Shown here in pieces: positions 12,654 through 24,879 of a stretch of DNA of 64,000 nt; within the stretch, counting starts at the first letter, position 1, and every line of letters begins with the position of its first letter. The notes below the pieces were generated by a model. That model made no database searches. It was not told where the DNA came from and saw only the letters and a list, made by a program, of their open reading frames with translations. A program made the translations under genes and the position numbers. Source of the DNA: Perca fluviatilis (lineage: Eukaryota > Chordata > Actinopteri > Perciformes > Percidae); assembly GCF_010015445.1 (NCBI RefSeq), contig NC_053120.1, forward strand, positions 8,515,114 through 8,579,113. The letters run 5' to 3'.

Positions 12654-13805
12654 GAATGGGATGAATTCAGAGGCGGCTGCTTAGCAACAATAACAATTAG
12701 AAAGATGCAGCAAGCTGTTAGTTTTTTTTTAATACAAGGATTTAACAAAAAAAGCAGCACGGCGCACCTCATGTTTTGCAACCTGCAAGAAAGCGCTCTC
12801 ACTTACTTGTTTAACACTTTAACAGTTGATATGCTTTGAGATGCTTTATTCTAATCTGGGTCTCATTTTTAATGCCATTCCTTTCAGTTATGATCACATT
12901 TTGTAATGATATCACTGGTAAGCAATGTTACCAATATCTCAATATTAGGCGGACAGGCCAAGTTATCAAGAATAGTGACACAGGCCGTAAAACAAACTAA
13001 AGCTTTTCTTTTCTCTATTAAATAAGTGTAAAACCGTATTCATGACCTTTTCTTATCTAAAAGTTAAAATTATAAAATATTATTATACAGTGACGGTAAA
13101 TACTTGTTTGAATTGTTTGTATTCAAGTTGTGCTGTGAAGAGCAGTTATTGGTGATCCTTAAATCTACATTGAAAGTTTTGATTTAAAACTTCCTGTACA
13201 CTGAAAAGACATCCTGCCATTGCATCATGACACCACCAGTTTTAAATTTGGGAATGATTATTCTACGCCCCTTTTACACATGGACTGCAACCCTGAACTT
13301 GTCTAGATATTACACAGAGGACCTGTATAAGAAGGCACTGCCAGCTCCCAAGTGCGAAGTCTGCGTAACGTCCGATCGAGCCAATGTGTGAATAAAGCAG
13401 CTCATTGTGCGGAAAATTCACAGCGAGCAAGTGGGCGTGATGATGACGTTTCTATCATGTGGCTGGGGCAAAACCGGAAGAAAACAAACATGCAAGGATG
13501 AAAAAGAAGGGTCACTGACACAAAGACGCCAAGAAAAACATCTAACTGGAGAGATGACGCAATTCAGGAACTTCTGTTAATAAGGGCCAACGAACGGAAA
13601 GAGACTTGGTTGTTCATGACTAAATTATGAACACAGTGACACAGTGTAATCAGTGTCATGTCCTGCCTCCTGCACGCTCTACCCAGGCGTCACCCCTCTC
13701 CTAAACCAAACAGAGTATTTCCGATGAGAAAATGTCTGACACGGCCAATCTCCTGTTGTGCGCAACATTTTAGTTTGTGGGGTGACTTTGTAGAATGGTC
13801 TAAAC

Positions 13806-14250
13806 CAGGGGTCTTCACCGTTTTTTAAGCCAAGGACCCCTTAACTGAAAGTGAGACAGAGCAGGGACCCCCTACTACATACAGTATATTGTATAAAATT
13901 AAGTTGCATATTAAACTGGGCCTACAATAACGTGTAGGGCGGCCTAAAGCCTTTATACATACCTTTTTTGCATAGAATACTAAGCTATTCAAATAAACTA
14001 ATAGTTGTTGGCATGCTTTTATAAATCATGTTTTAATGTTAAACATACATGTGGCACAGTGAATCCTTAGGATTAACTGTATCTGTGGATGGCCTTAGTG
14101 ACTGCCTCACCTATAGGCCAGTAAGCAGTGTTGATTTATATTTGTTAATAATATGTTGGATTCATGTTAAGACTTTTTAATTTTTGAAAAAACTTTCAAA
14201 AATTAACAATAATTTGGAGGCCCCCCCTGCATTGACTCTGAAGATTCCTG
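13806..14250. mobile_element. hAT MITE with perfect 8-bp target duplication (445 bp)
   Basis: Ends are CAGGGGTCTTCA and TGAAGATTCCTG, inverted with two mismatches. It is flanked on both sides by the identical 8-mer GTCTAAAC (13798-13805 and 14251-14258). That size and the CAGG ends are diagnostic of hAT insertion. The interior is AT-rich without a transposase. Confidence 0.85.
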
Positions 14251-14970
14251 GTCTAAACAATGAGCTCAAACAGAGCCATATTATTATATAGTTCAAAATA
14301 GATTCAAGAAAACACTACTTATACATAAAATACCAATACATAAAGGAATTTACACACAGTGTATAGTTGTATGTTGTTTAAGTTATTGGATTATTGTATG
14401 ATTTAAAATTGTGTATTATCTATATGTTTTTTATGTAATAATATGATATTGTAAAGGAGAGGCAGGACTTTATAAGCATTATGCTTCTGCCTGCTCCTTC
14501 TCGAACTCATCCATTTTTTTATGGATTTGGATTAATTTGTATATGACTTTGTTTTATTTTTGTCTTTTTCTCAACCTTTTTTTCTTCTTTTTTTCGTCTT
14601 ATGGAGCTTAAGCGAAAGTTATTTCAGGACGATGACTTAAACATAATCACTTCTTACTCCCCTGAATGGATCAGCTGTTGAGGTGTTCACTTAGTCTTAA
14701 CCAATCAGAAGTGGCCATGAAATTCACGAGCCAATCACTGCACGACATCCCCGTTTTAAACCTGTCTCTCTCTCTGCTGCTCAGTTGTCATTTCAGGATA
14801 CGAGCACCACCCTCCTCCTCCCCTGCTCCTCCGGTCTTCGCCCCTCTCGGCTCCTGGGTCTTCTTCCAGCAGGCCTCTCCCGGCAGCCTTCAGCATTGGT
14901 CTTCGGGCTCCTCGCGCCACCATCAGTGTCTAGACTCCATTGGGGGGTTCATATTTCTGTTTTATTTGGG

Positions 14971-15286
14971 GGCAGTGGTGGCCTAAAGGTTAGAGAAGCG
15001 AGCTTGTTACCGGGAGGTCGTCGGTTCAATCCCCAGACCGACAGTATACAATCTGGGTGGGGAAAGTGAAAGAACAGCGCTTTGTCCCTCCCTCATTACC
15101 ACCACTGAAGTGCCCTTGAGCAAGGCCCTTAACCTCCAACTGCTGCTCAGTGGCCAGCAGATCAGACTGTGGTTATACTGGGCAGCTTCCAGGTATGAAT
15201 GTGTGAATGTGACAGGTCGTTGTTGCAAATGAGAAGTTGTTCTCAATCGACTTACATGGATAAATAAAGGTTAAATAAAAAAAAAT
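14971..15286 (+). mobile_element. tRNA-derived SINE (V-SINE-like) with LINE-type tail
   Basis: The head reads like a tRNA gene, with an A-box-like GGCCTAAAGGTTAGAG and a good B box GGTTCAATCCCC at 15023-15034. The body has the phrase TGCCCTTGAGCAAGGCCCTT (15,110-15,131) typical of fish SINEs. The 3' end is AATGAGAAGTTGTTCTCAAT followed by TAAATAAAGGTTAAATAAA and a poly(A) run, a tail shared with LINE partners. The copy looks full length. Confidence 0.85.
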
Positions 15287-16295
15287 GTTTCTCCGAATTT
15301 TTAAATGATGGTGGAGTCTAATCTCCAAAGACTGTTCTGTATATTTCACGCACATGTACAATAAATCATTACATATCTGCAATGAAGTCTCTCCTGATTG
15401 AATTACAGTATGTTGATGTTCAAAATAAATAAAAGAAACAAACGTGTGAAAGGAAAACTCCGGACGTGATTCTCCTGATATTGTCTGGAGTTCATATGAG
15501 AAAACAGTTTCAGTTAGTGGAAGGTGCCATGCGTTTCTTCGTTTCAGGCCCAATCTACAATGTAAAATTGTGTTTTTAAAGTAAAAACTTGCTCAACTGT
15601 AAGTACACTTTTAGGGGACAAAAAAAAACTACTGAAAGTGGTACAGACTCTACCCCAATGATCAAATCTCAGGCCATCCGTATAAGATATAGTCGAACAG
15701 AAGCTGCTTCTGCTTCTGTGGACCTCTGGCCCTGATAACTCTCCCATCACACACTTGTCAGAAGCCATAAGCTTCGTGCTGGATGAAGTCCTCGTCACTG
15801 CCATTGCTGCTGGTGATCATGGGGAGGAGGCTGCTCTGCTTCTGCCCCGGAGACACAGTCAACCTCTTGAGTGGAGGACGATACACCGGTCTCCACCACA
15901 ACTCTGTCATTGAATCTGTCATTCATGCATGAGAGAAAACTGCAGTTCGATGAAAAGTGTATCTCGGTATGCACTATCTCTCTGGGTCTGTTCTGCAGTG
16001 TGTTTTGCAAACAACTCTTTTCCATAATCATTTCCAGACACAAATATATTGATCTCAAACAAACGAGACCGTTGCACTGAGGATCAACAGCCCTTTACCT
16101 GCAACGGCATTCTACATTGTTTACAACAAGGTCAGATTGATTTGGTTACGTATGCCAGGAAAGTGGCGGGGCAGTACTGGAATGTGTTCTGCATTTAACA
16201 AAAACATAGCACCAACAATAAATTTATTTATTATTTATTGCAATGATACCAAGTCAGAATAGTCAAATAGTTTTACCTACCTTTTTTTTTACGTG

Positions 16296-16298
<3 letters not shown>

Positions 16299-16341
<43 letters not shown>
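16299..16341. repeat. (AT)n microsatellite
   Basis: A pure AT alternation of about 43 bp. Confidence 0.95.
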
Positions 16342-16344
<3 letters not shown>

Positions 16345-16512
16345 TTATTCTCATATTGCTTAAAACAACCTATGTTTGAAATTTAGTGCCAAGGAACATC
16401 TAACAGTCCTGCTATTATTATGTGTCCTCTCTTAGCAGCTGAGGTGGAAGTATAGCATTGTTATATCACCGCAGAGACTCCAGTTGGGTGTACGGTTTTG
16501 TTACGTTGAACC

Positions 16513-16918
16513 TAGTCTATATCGACGACATTTAATTTACGGGATTGTTCCGGAGGTGTCCCTCACCTTCCGTTTTCTTTGTGTTGGCATTCTAAACTCC
16601 GGTCGATTCACGAGGACTATGGTTAACTGCTCCTCAGATCTCTGCAGGGTAAATCCAGACAGCTAGCCAATAGCTGTCCAATCTGAGTTTTCTGTTGCAC
16701 GACTAAAACAACTTTTGAACGTACACGTTCCACCAAAACAAGTTCCTTCCCGAGGCTGTTTTGCAGAGGCACCATTGCTTCGTCCGGCTTTTAGTGCCGC
16801 CCATGATGATTGTGATTGGTTTAAAGACATGCGTTTTTCTCCCATCCTAGAATGCTGTGTGGACTAGCCAGACCCTCATCGGCAGTGCTGTGGAGAAAGG
16901 TCTGGCAATGCGAGACTA
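16513..16918. mobile_element. DNA-transposon MITE with 9-bp target duplication (family copy 1)
   Basis: Starts TAGTCT and ends AGACTA. It is flanked by CGTTGAACC (16504-16512) and CGTTGAATC (16919-16927), a 9-bp duplication with one mismatch. Interior blocks (CTCCTCAGATCTCTGCAGGG, GATTGTGATTGGTTTAAAGA, AGGTCTGGCAATG) recur at 27.5 kb and partly at 37.2 kb, so this is a dispersed family. Nine-base duplications suggest a Mutator-like source or an imprecise hAT. Confidence 0.7.
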
Positions 16919-17412
16919 CGTTGAATCCAGAGACCACAGTTCATGTCCCATTCGGTCTCAACACAAACCATTAAGGCAATCTTCCCAACAAGTCCTCCAA
17001 ACTAAACAACTAAAGAGGTTTATCATTGCCTCCCAATGTGTTTTTTTGATCTGGCCTTGCTAATTGTTTGTCCAAAATTATTACAGAATGATTGATATGA
17101 AAGTTTGCTTTGTTGAGGCACAAACACTAAGGTTAGGAAAATATCACGGAGATGGTGCACAGAAAACAATGTTGAGTTTTCGAAAATAGGGAAGGTCACA
17201 GTCTCAGCATGTAAAATCAAATACTTTGCTGACCCAACTGTTCTCAACAGCAACAACAACATCACGCCTTGAATCTTAAGAAAACATTCCCAAAAAGTCG
17301 AGTTGCCCCTTTGATTTGAAAATGAGATATTTATAATTAACATGCCTTTACCAGAATGGAAGACTTTAAGAGTTTGTATTGCGGTCTTAAATATTCATTA
17401 TTTCCAGTACAT

Positions 17413-18763
17413 CCAGGGACGGACTGACAAAGTTCGGGAAATGTCCAGAACAAAAAAAGTCTAATAAAGCGATATTAACAGCCAACAGCAAGTGGCGTTG
17501 ATACGATCACTTATATGCTACGTGTAAAAAAAAAACTAAGGAAGAAGACTAGGCCTACATCATTAGACGTGACTGGTCATGAGGGACGGACAGCAGAGTT
17601 AATTTCACATCAGCAAGAGGTAGTCTACTGGTAAGTGCCAGGAGCAGGACACATTATAATAGGCTGCCTTTATCCCTATCTTAGCGAATTGCATAGTCCG
17701 CTATCAACATGGGTGTGCATTATGATTATAAAATTATCGTGCCATTTAGTGCTGTCAAACTTAACGTATTTAATAAGTTATGTTAGGTTAATTTGAAACA
17801 TTAATCAAATTAAAAATGAATCGCGGGTTGACCGCGATTTCACTTCGTTGTATATGAGAGGTTGTAGTGAGCTCACTTTTGCTGCTAGGATGAAGAAGGT
17901 ATTGAATTAAATGGGAAAACATCAGGCATGCATTGGTACCACTCTAAACATGCTAACAAACAAAGGGGGCTAAATAATTCACCAAATTTAACCAAATGTT
18001 TAACCAAAAAATCCTAGCTTGCACTTTCTGAGTGCAGTTTTCCCTTGTCTTTCATATTTGGGTTTACTATTGTGGAACTGTGGTTGTTTGTGAAAGCTTC
18101 ACAGACAAAATTGATAGGGCCTAGTAATTTTCATCATTTCACAGCCTTAATATGAATCAAAAGTGTAATATGACATTGACAAAATATTATATAGGTTATT
18201 CAATGCTAATTCTTTAACACAAAGCAACACATATTATATCATCAATAATAGCTAATAACTTATCTTTAAAATCATTTGTTTTTTTCAGGTTGAAGATAGT
18301 TGCAGCACAAAAGATGACAGGGAGAGTGCAGGGAAGTGCCAGGATGTCCCAGGATGCGCTACATCACAATATTTCAAACGGCCCAAGTCAGATAGTCACA
18401 GCCTGGAACAATTTTTTACTTACCATCCTCAGCAAAAGCCTAAAAACCTGTGTTTGGGGTTTCTGTAGCCAGTGACATTTCATTATTTGTATTTTATTTT
18501 CATTGCAGATGTAATGGCATTGTACATTTTTTGTTTTTATTTGAAGGCTGAGGCTTTATTAATAAACACAACCCCAATTATCATCATTGGTTTTGAGCTG
18601 TTACTTGCTGTGAATACCTTGTCTGATAGGCTACAGGATTGTGGCATAGTATCAGGACATCCTGGCTAGTGTCTGTCGCACACGGCTAGGGACGAATGGC
18701 CGGATGATGGGCCTATTTGGGAGAAAGTCCAGGGCTGTTTTTTAGCCTCGTTAGTGCGTCACT
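17413..18763. mobile_element. Possible 1.35-kb hAT-like element
   Basis: The left end CCAGGGACGGACTGAC resembles the reverse complement of the right end near 18,750 (AGTGACGCACTAA). Just inside are the matching phrases GGGAAATGTCC (left) and GAGAAAGTCCAGGGC (right), a fish repeat pattern I recognise. Target duplication is weak. No transposase frame is visible inside. Confidence 0.4.
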
Positions 18764-21700
18764 ATGTACACCTACTGTATTATATATGGCATGGTTGACC
18801 GTAGTATGGTATTCTTCAAGGCTCTTCTTCTTTTCTTTCCTTTTCTTCATTGCTCCATGTATGCAGTTGTATACCCATTGTATACATCCCATTGTATAAT
18901 CGCGTTTAAATGTTCTGTCTCATCTAAATTTAAAACACAACAGCATTATCACAAACACGAGACAGAAAAAGCAGAATACTTTCACCAAATCTAAATGACA
19001 TGATAACGCGTGTGCAGCACAGGTATTGTAACAGCATGCCTCTGTATACTATTCTCTCTACAAACACATTTGTTTGTATATATTGGATACACTAATCACC
19101 CCATAATTACAAGAGATGACTCCTTACATCACATGAAGTCAATGTGATAGCCAGTTGGCTCACAGGAGAAAAGAGAAGGAGAAAGCACGGCAGATGAGGC
19201 GTGACAAAAAAGTTATGGACCATGAAGAAGAAGAAAGGAGGAGCTGACATTTTGACTAATATGCTATTGTCTGTGGCTACGGCTCGACTACAGAAATGAT
19301 GGAGCAAGAGATTCTCACGTTCACAGGAATGATTTCACAACTCCACAAGCTTCTAAATTATAAAATGAAACATTCTTTTGTTCATTTTACACACATTTCC
19401 ACCTCTGTTCCGTACGTAACAGCAACAACTGCACAAAAATGTCTTTAATTTGAACTCATGCCATCAGGGTGAACAGCAAGAGCAGTCCATAAAGAAATGC
19501 TGTTAATTGCTTTAGTCTTGTCTTTTTCGAATATACCCAGGTGTATCTGGCAAACGAGGAAATATGCAATCAGCTGACTGCTTTCAGTATAAAATTAATG
19601 CCAAAAAGCTTTTAAGAGATTTGCAACCCTGCGTAGGAGAAGACAAAGAATAAAAGAATGAATAAGTGTTTTAAAACCAGCCATTATGCCTGACATAACA
19701 CATGCATTTTTTTGCAATCACAGCGGAAGTCATATTAAGTGCGTCCTATGGCTGTGTTTCGCTGCTTTTAAAAGGCGTTGAATCCATTAATTCATCACTT
19801 CCATTATTGCATTTGATGAGACCTTGAGAAGAAGAAAACCTCTTTCACTCAGAGGATTTGCAGTTTGAAAATCACTTTGTTACAATGCTTCACATTACAC
19901 CGCTGTGACAGAACGCTGTGATTCTCAAGCTTTTAAATCTGTTCTTTTAATGCAGACCAAAAAGAAGACAAAAGGTTGTTGTAAAAATTAATTAAAATTT
20001 CCATTTAACATTTTTTTTTTTCTTTTTTAATTAGAAATGGCTACAAGCTGTTCCGGTGCAGTAACCAGCCAGCAGGGGGGGATACACCTCTGTAATGACA
20101 CTCCTCCGGTCCTCCCCCTCATCCCCGACTCCCTCTGCCCTGCCCCCTGACGGTAAAGGCCAACTGAGCTCTGGAGAATATTTATGAGCGAGGGAGAGCA
20201 ATTGGTTTGAGATCATTCGGCAAGGGAGGGAGGAAGAGCGAGAATGGGGGAGGGCGAGAGGTTGGGAGAGAGAAAAGAGAAAATAGAGATAGATGTGGAG
20301 ACAAAGGCTGAGATAGAGGTTGGATTTTAATGTTTTTATTTAAACTTCTTCTAACCTGGTGGATTATGAAAAGTGATTTTGTATTACTATTCCTGCGTGT
20401 ATATGCTTCTTTTCTACAGCTACAAGGACCAAATAATTATGCAAAAGCATTGAGGAAAACTGTCAACATTGAGGACATTTTGGCTGCTCATTAGTTCTAC
20501 AAGAGGCCAGTTTGCCTTTTTGGATTTGGATTTGGATTTAGGATTACAACCCATAGCGGTGACAATTCAAGAGCCAATAACAAGACTTTTACTGACCCAT
20601 AAAGGACTGTAATGTGTCTGCACGAAGCAGAACAGTGTTGGTGATCAATACGAATGACCCAAAGATTACTTTGCCTAGATTATCCTGGCTTTATAAAAAT
20701 TCACGAGTCAGTTTTGGAACAAAAAAAATAAATAACTGTGCAGCCCGTTGCATTTTAAAGGCACTTCTGATCTCTTCAGCTCTCAGCTAACTGGCATCCT
20801 CGACTGCTCAGCGACGGATGGCGGTGCTTCGGGTGCTATTTAAAGATATTTAAAGACTAAAAAGACTTGCCTTTTCAAGGCAAGGAAAGCAAACGACAAC
20901 GCAGGAATTGCATTCCACTTTTTAATAAACTGATAATATTCCCCTTCACTTGAGTTGGGTTTTTTGCTCTAATTAGTCAGCTTACTTTTCTTTAGAGGAA
21001 ACTGAAAAGGCCACTGTATCTCAAGGGGAAAGAAGGGTTATGGACTTGTCAAGTTTGCATTTCTGGATATTTGCTGATAGAGGTCAGTAGTCATACTTCA
21101 GGTTACAGAATGCTAAAAATGGTTTAGTGCTATAGTTTTGGAAATGAAAGTGGTCAGACAATTCCCATGTGAGTTTTAGATAAACTGTGAATATTGTGTA
21201 TGCGAATATCTGTTCGACTTTAGTGCTAAGGGTGGGGTACGAAGACAAAAACACAGGAAGGGAGACAGGGAGGTATAGAGACACGGCGAGAGACGGAAAG
21301 AAGAGGCCAGCAGAGAGGCAGCAAGGGAGGAAGTGATGGATGTGAGGAAGCCAACAGCGCTACATTATCTATCTTTGCCTGGCATTGTCACCCCTGTCAG
21401 CTGCTAAATGCCAGTGTCAGTCAAACCTCTGTTCAGCTGGACTCAGCCTCTCCACTTCACGGCTGCGGATGCTCCGCTAGCATCGCTCTCATCAACACTT
21501 TCCTGGCACAACACACAGCCACTTATACAGACACTCAAGAATGCACGCCCGATCACGGTCACCTTATTGTTGTTGTCGGGTTGAAAACAGTACATCAATA
21601 TCGTGACCCCCCCCCCCAAAAAAAATGATGCTACTCCACATGAAAAATGCATTTTGAAAAGGTTCTACTATAGATCAGAGAAGTTTCTTCTAACTTCTAG

Positions 21701-22878
21701 AGGACCCTGAAGTCAAAACATCAAAGTATGCAAAATACAGTTATTATGGGACTTTGTAAAATAAACATGAATATAACACACACACACACACACAAACACT
21801 TTGCCGGGCTTACTGCCTTAAATGGACACTGAACAATCACCTAAAATAATGTTATTAGTCTGAGTTTGGGTGTTGAGTTTAAATGCTTCAGAACCTAAAG
21901 AATAAAACTCTGGAAATACCAGCACAAACACACACCCACGCTTACGTACACACAGACGACTTACAAATGAAGAAAGCCTGCTGAGTACAGTTGAGGATTA
22001 CAGCTGTTACAGTATGATTTGCTCGTGTACTGTACGTAGCCAAAGTCATTCACTTTATATGGCTGGTAAACTTTGGTGGAAGTGTGAAATGACAAAATCA
22101 TCATGCTTTCTCTTGAAATGCAAGATTCAGAATTGTGTTATTTAAAAAAAAAAATTGAAACAGCATACATGTATAGTTTGTCATGCTATATATCTGCTTG
22201 ACAGAAAAATGGACAACTATCTAAAATCCTGTGAACTCATACGTGGGAGTTTTCAACCTGAAGAAAAACGTCCTCGTAGCAAGCTTTAAAACAACACCCT
22301 GCTGCTTCTATAAAAATCGACTATACTTCACACCACACACGTCTGAAGCCATCCTGTCTACCCGCTGTCACACATCAACAGGCTCAGTCAGATATCTGTT
22401 ACATCCCGCTGCTTTGCCCAAACCCTCCTGCGGTATCTCCACTTTGAGTTTCCATCTGATATGCAGCTTTCTGAGGGTTTGTATCAAACCATATGTCTCT
22501 GCTGCCCACATAAAGAGGAAGCAGCCAGTCACACCCAGAGAAGCTTGCATATGTATAGAACACATGCAGAGCTTTTATTTGTATGTACAACTCCACTAAG
22601 TAATCGTCTCAACGCATCATCCCACACTTTGCCACCTACTAAATCTGCATCTTTTATAGACAAAAAAAAGTATTGTGTGAGCTGTTGCCTATACTTTTCT
22701 AAAGATCCTGCAAAAAACGCCTCTTCTCTTCCAAGCGAGGCCACAAGAAGGCTTAGAAGACATTACACAACATGCTCTGCATTTGGTCCATTTCACAAAC
22801 AACCTTCCCCACAGGCATCTGAGCTTTGCAGACCATGCAGACAGTCATCCCTGGCCCCAGTTGTCCACTGTCCCTCAC

Positions 22879-23189
22879 CTGTATATCTTGTACTTTGTGG
22901 TGAATCCTTGCTGGTAGCGCTCTGTGAAATCGACAAACTCCTGGGAGTGGTGAAAAGGTCCCTTGTCCGACAGGAGCCAGCCCAGTGGCCCGGTGGAGCC
23001 GCTGAAGCCAGCCCCGACAGGGTCCGCCGCCCTGGCCCCTACTGACACCCAGCTCTGGAGCAGGCTTAATGTTAACCACTTCCATAGAAACATGAGGGCC
23101 GTCAGTCTAATGGAGATGCACGGGCCACTCATGCTGCTTCCCCCGGCCCCGGTGACTCCTCATTCTCCCTGCACTCCGGATGAGTCCTG
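22879..23189 (-). CDS. brinp3: brinp3 start-codon exon (5'UTR plus residues 1-85)
   Basis: The ATG is at 23132-23130 and coding runs to 22879, where TACAG is followed by the donor gtgagg. Residues 1-35 form a signal peptide: a hydrophobic core over about residues 10-29 ([16 protein letters not shown]) and an A-R-A cleavage-type motif at 33-35. A glycine-rich linker follows, then the BRINP N-terminal block [16 protein letters not shown] (51-66) and [11 protein letters not shown] (75-85). The last Arg codon is split 2+1 with the next exon. The 5' boundary is inferred from a long pyrimidine tract ending in ttccag just before 23189, leaving 57 bases of 5'UTR here. This start is chosen because it is the first Met of the open frame and is directly followed by the signal peptide. 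Family genes also begin coding in the second exon. Confidence 0.93.
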
Positions 23190-24107
23190 CTGGAAGGAGG
23201 AAGCAGAGGGAGAGGGAGAGGAGTTGAAGCAGAGGGAGAGGAGCTGAAGCAGAGGACAATAAGGTTGTCATTTTGGTTTGGGCATGAGTGGGATGAAGAT
23301 GAACTGAGAGAGCTGCATTTCTCCAGTATTGCTGAGTCATAAATGATGGAAAAGGGTCACTATAGTTTTAGAGGTTTTAGTGAATACAGTGCGTGTGCGT
23401 AATGCACATAATAAAGCAAATAATATATATTTTTAAATAATGTATATTCATCTTAAATTGGATGCTAGAAAAGCTTCAATGTGTACAATTCCGTTATTGT
23501 TTTTTTTTACCTTATTCTGTAAGTGTTGTGGTCCGTGAGTGGTCGGAATTAGTCTCCGCAAAATCCCCTGATAGGACCGTGAAGTTGGGTTCGGTTCGGC
23601 GCACAGACGCGGCGACATTGGCAAAGGACTTTCTCGCGGGAGGATTATCGCCACAAATGGAAACAGACGCACAATTAGGGGCAGCGCAACTTGAGCGAAA
23701 CAGAAGATGACATCCAACCTCCTCCGAGCGCGCTCTTCTCCTCTTTTTTTTTCACAGTGCCATATAGTTCCAGCGGAGAGTCTCAGACGATGCGCAGTAA
23801 GTACTATAGGTCCAATCCAACGGAAAGAGTCGCAGCGGACACGATGCCTCTATTTGCGCACAGGGTCAAACCTTCCAGATAGACCACATCTTAATTTTTT
23901 TAAACAAACCAGTAGGTTTTGGAGTCGATGAATGTGCAGGGGGCCAAAAGGACCACCTGCATGTGAGGAGCGCCGCTAAAGCTGCTACCCTCTAACTCAT
24001 TTCTGCTCTTTATTGGAGAGACGCGCTCGGAGCGCATGCAGGGCGCACGGGAAGCTGCTGACGGTGCCTGGACTCCCAGCGCACTGAATGTGTGAATGGC
24101 ATTCGTG

Positions 24108-24153
<46 letters not shown>

Positions 24154-24879
24154 ACTCTCTCTCCCTCCCCATGTACCATACAACCACAATTCAATGTATT
24201 CCAGCAGCGAGCACACTCTCGGTTGGCTGAGACGTAACTGAAGGAAGTGAGAGTAGGAGGTGTTCCGAGGGGGGGCGGTGGGGGTGGTCAGAGGATGCCG
24301 ATGTGCTTGAGTCAGATGCCTCATTGTACAAACCCAACCGAAGTTACCTGCTGTTGAGATCAATAGAGATTCAAAGCAGGATGGAGAGAAAAGAGGAAAT
24401 AGGGATAAAAAAAAAAGCAGCACGTCAACTTTTATTAAGTCGACTGCCATCACATTTCTGAATTCTATTTAATTCTATTTAATTGTGCGAATAGATTTAG
24501 AATGGCACAATCAATTTTGTAATAACAAAATAATTATTTAATTATCAAGGAAAGGAAACGGAAACTTCAACATAGCATATGTTTGGGAACATTTGAGTTG
24601 TTCAAAGAAAAACTGAATTCATCGCATTGTGATTGGATAAATTAACATTCTAGGACTCTAATAGATGTATAGTCAATCTGCTAATAGTAGATTGTAAAAA
24701 AAAAAATAACGGAAATTATGATATTGTGTAAATGAATCTTAATAAAAAGTTTGAATCATTTAATAATGAGTTAAACGATGGTTGTGGTGATGATGATGAC
24801 GATCATGAGGAGAAGAGAAGGGTGTATTCTGCCTCCCTGCAGTTATTCTCGTTATCTCCTTTGCACTCTTCCTCCTTCT
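23190..24879 (-). other. Presumed brinp3 intron 1 with CpG-richer cluster and CT microsatellite
   Basis: The stretch between the start-codon exon and the candidate promoter has scattered CpG dinucleotides concentrated at 23,540-23,860 and 24,010-24,110. The (CT)n tract at 24,110-24,170 appears as GA on the gene strand. Purine-rich GAGGGAGAG copies lie at 23,200-23,260, forming the pyrimidine tract of the acceptor on the gene strand. I see no coding exon. A donor-like CAGCAG|gtaact near 24,348 could end an alternative first exon. Confidence 0.4.
24110..24170. repeat. (CT)n microsatellite
   Basis: About 60 bp of near-pure CT with a few interruptions, lying within presumed brinp3 intron 1 or its promoter-proximal region. 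Confidence 0.95.

Larger units (their letters stand above)
3513..22878 (-). other. brinp3: brinp3 large intron (19.4 kb)
   Basis: The phase-2 intron has donor gtgagg at 22878 and acceptor cattgcag at 3513. It contains the repeats listed separately (9.7, 11.1, 13.8, 15.0, 16.5 and 17.4 kb). The stretches 3,513-9,740, 10,130-11,130, 11,500-13,260, 15,290-16,290 and 18,770-22,870 are otherwise ordinary AT-rich DNA without a supportable gene. A degenerate fish repeat resembling a hAT-type end (CCTGATCACGCAGAG) begins near 12,362. GC-richer islands at 5,760-5,945 and 20,070-20,280 could be conserved non-coding elements, but one sequence cannot show conservation. Confidence 0.85.

Noticed and set aside
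15023..15034. B-box suggesting a tRNA gene
   Set aside because: The head cannot fold into a full tRNA and is joined to a SINE body and tail, so it is a SINE.
22461..23045. 194-codon plus-strand open frame
   Set aside because: It lies antisense to the brinp3 start-codon exon, whose coding strand and splice sites are clear; no similarity in this frame.
24010..24453. 147-codon minus-strand ORF
   Set aside because: It includes a (GA)n translation (repeated Arg-Glu) and lacks similarity; it lies in presumed brinp3 non-coding DNA.
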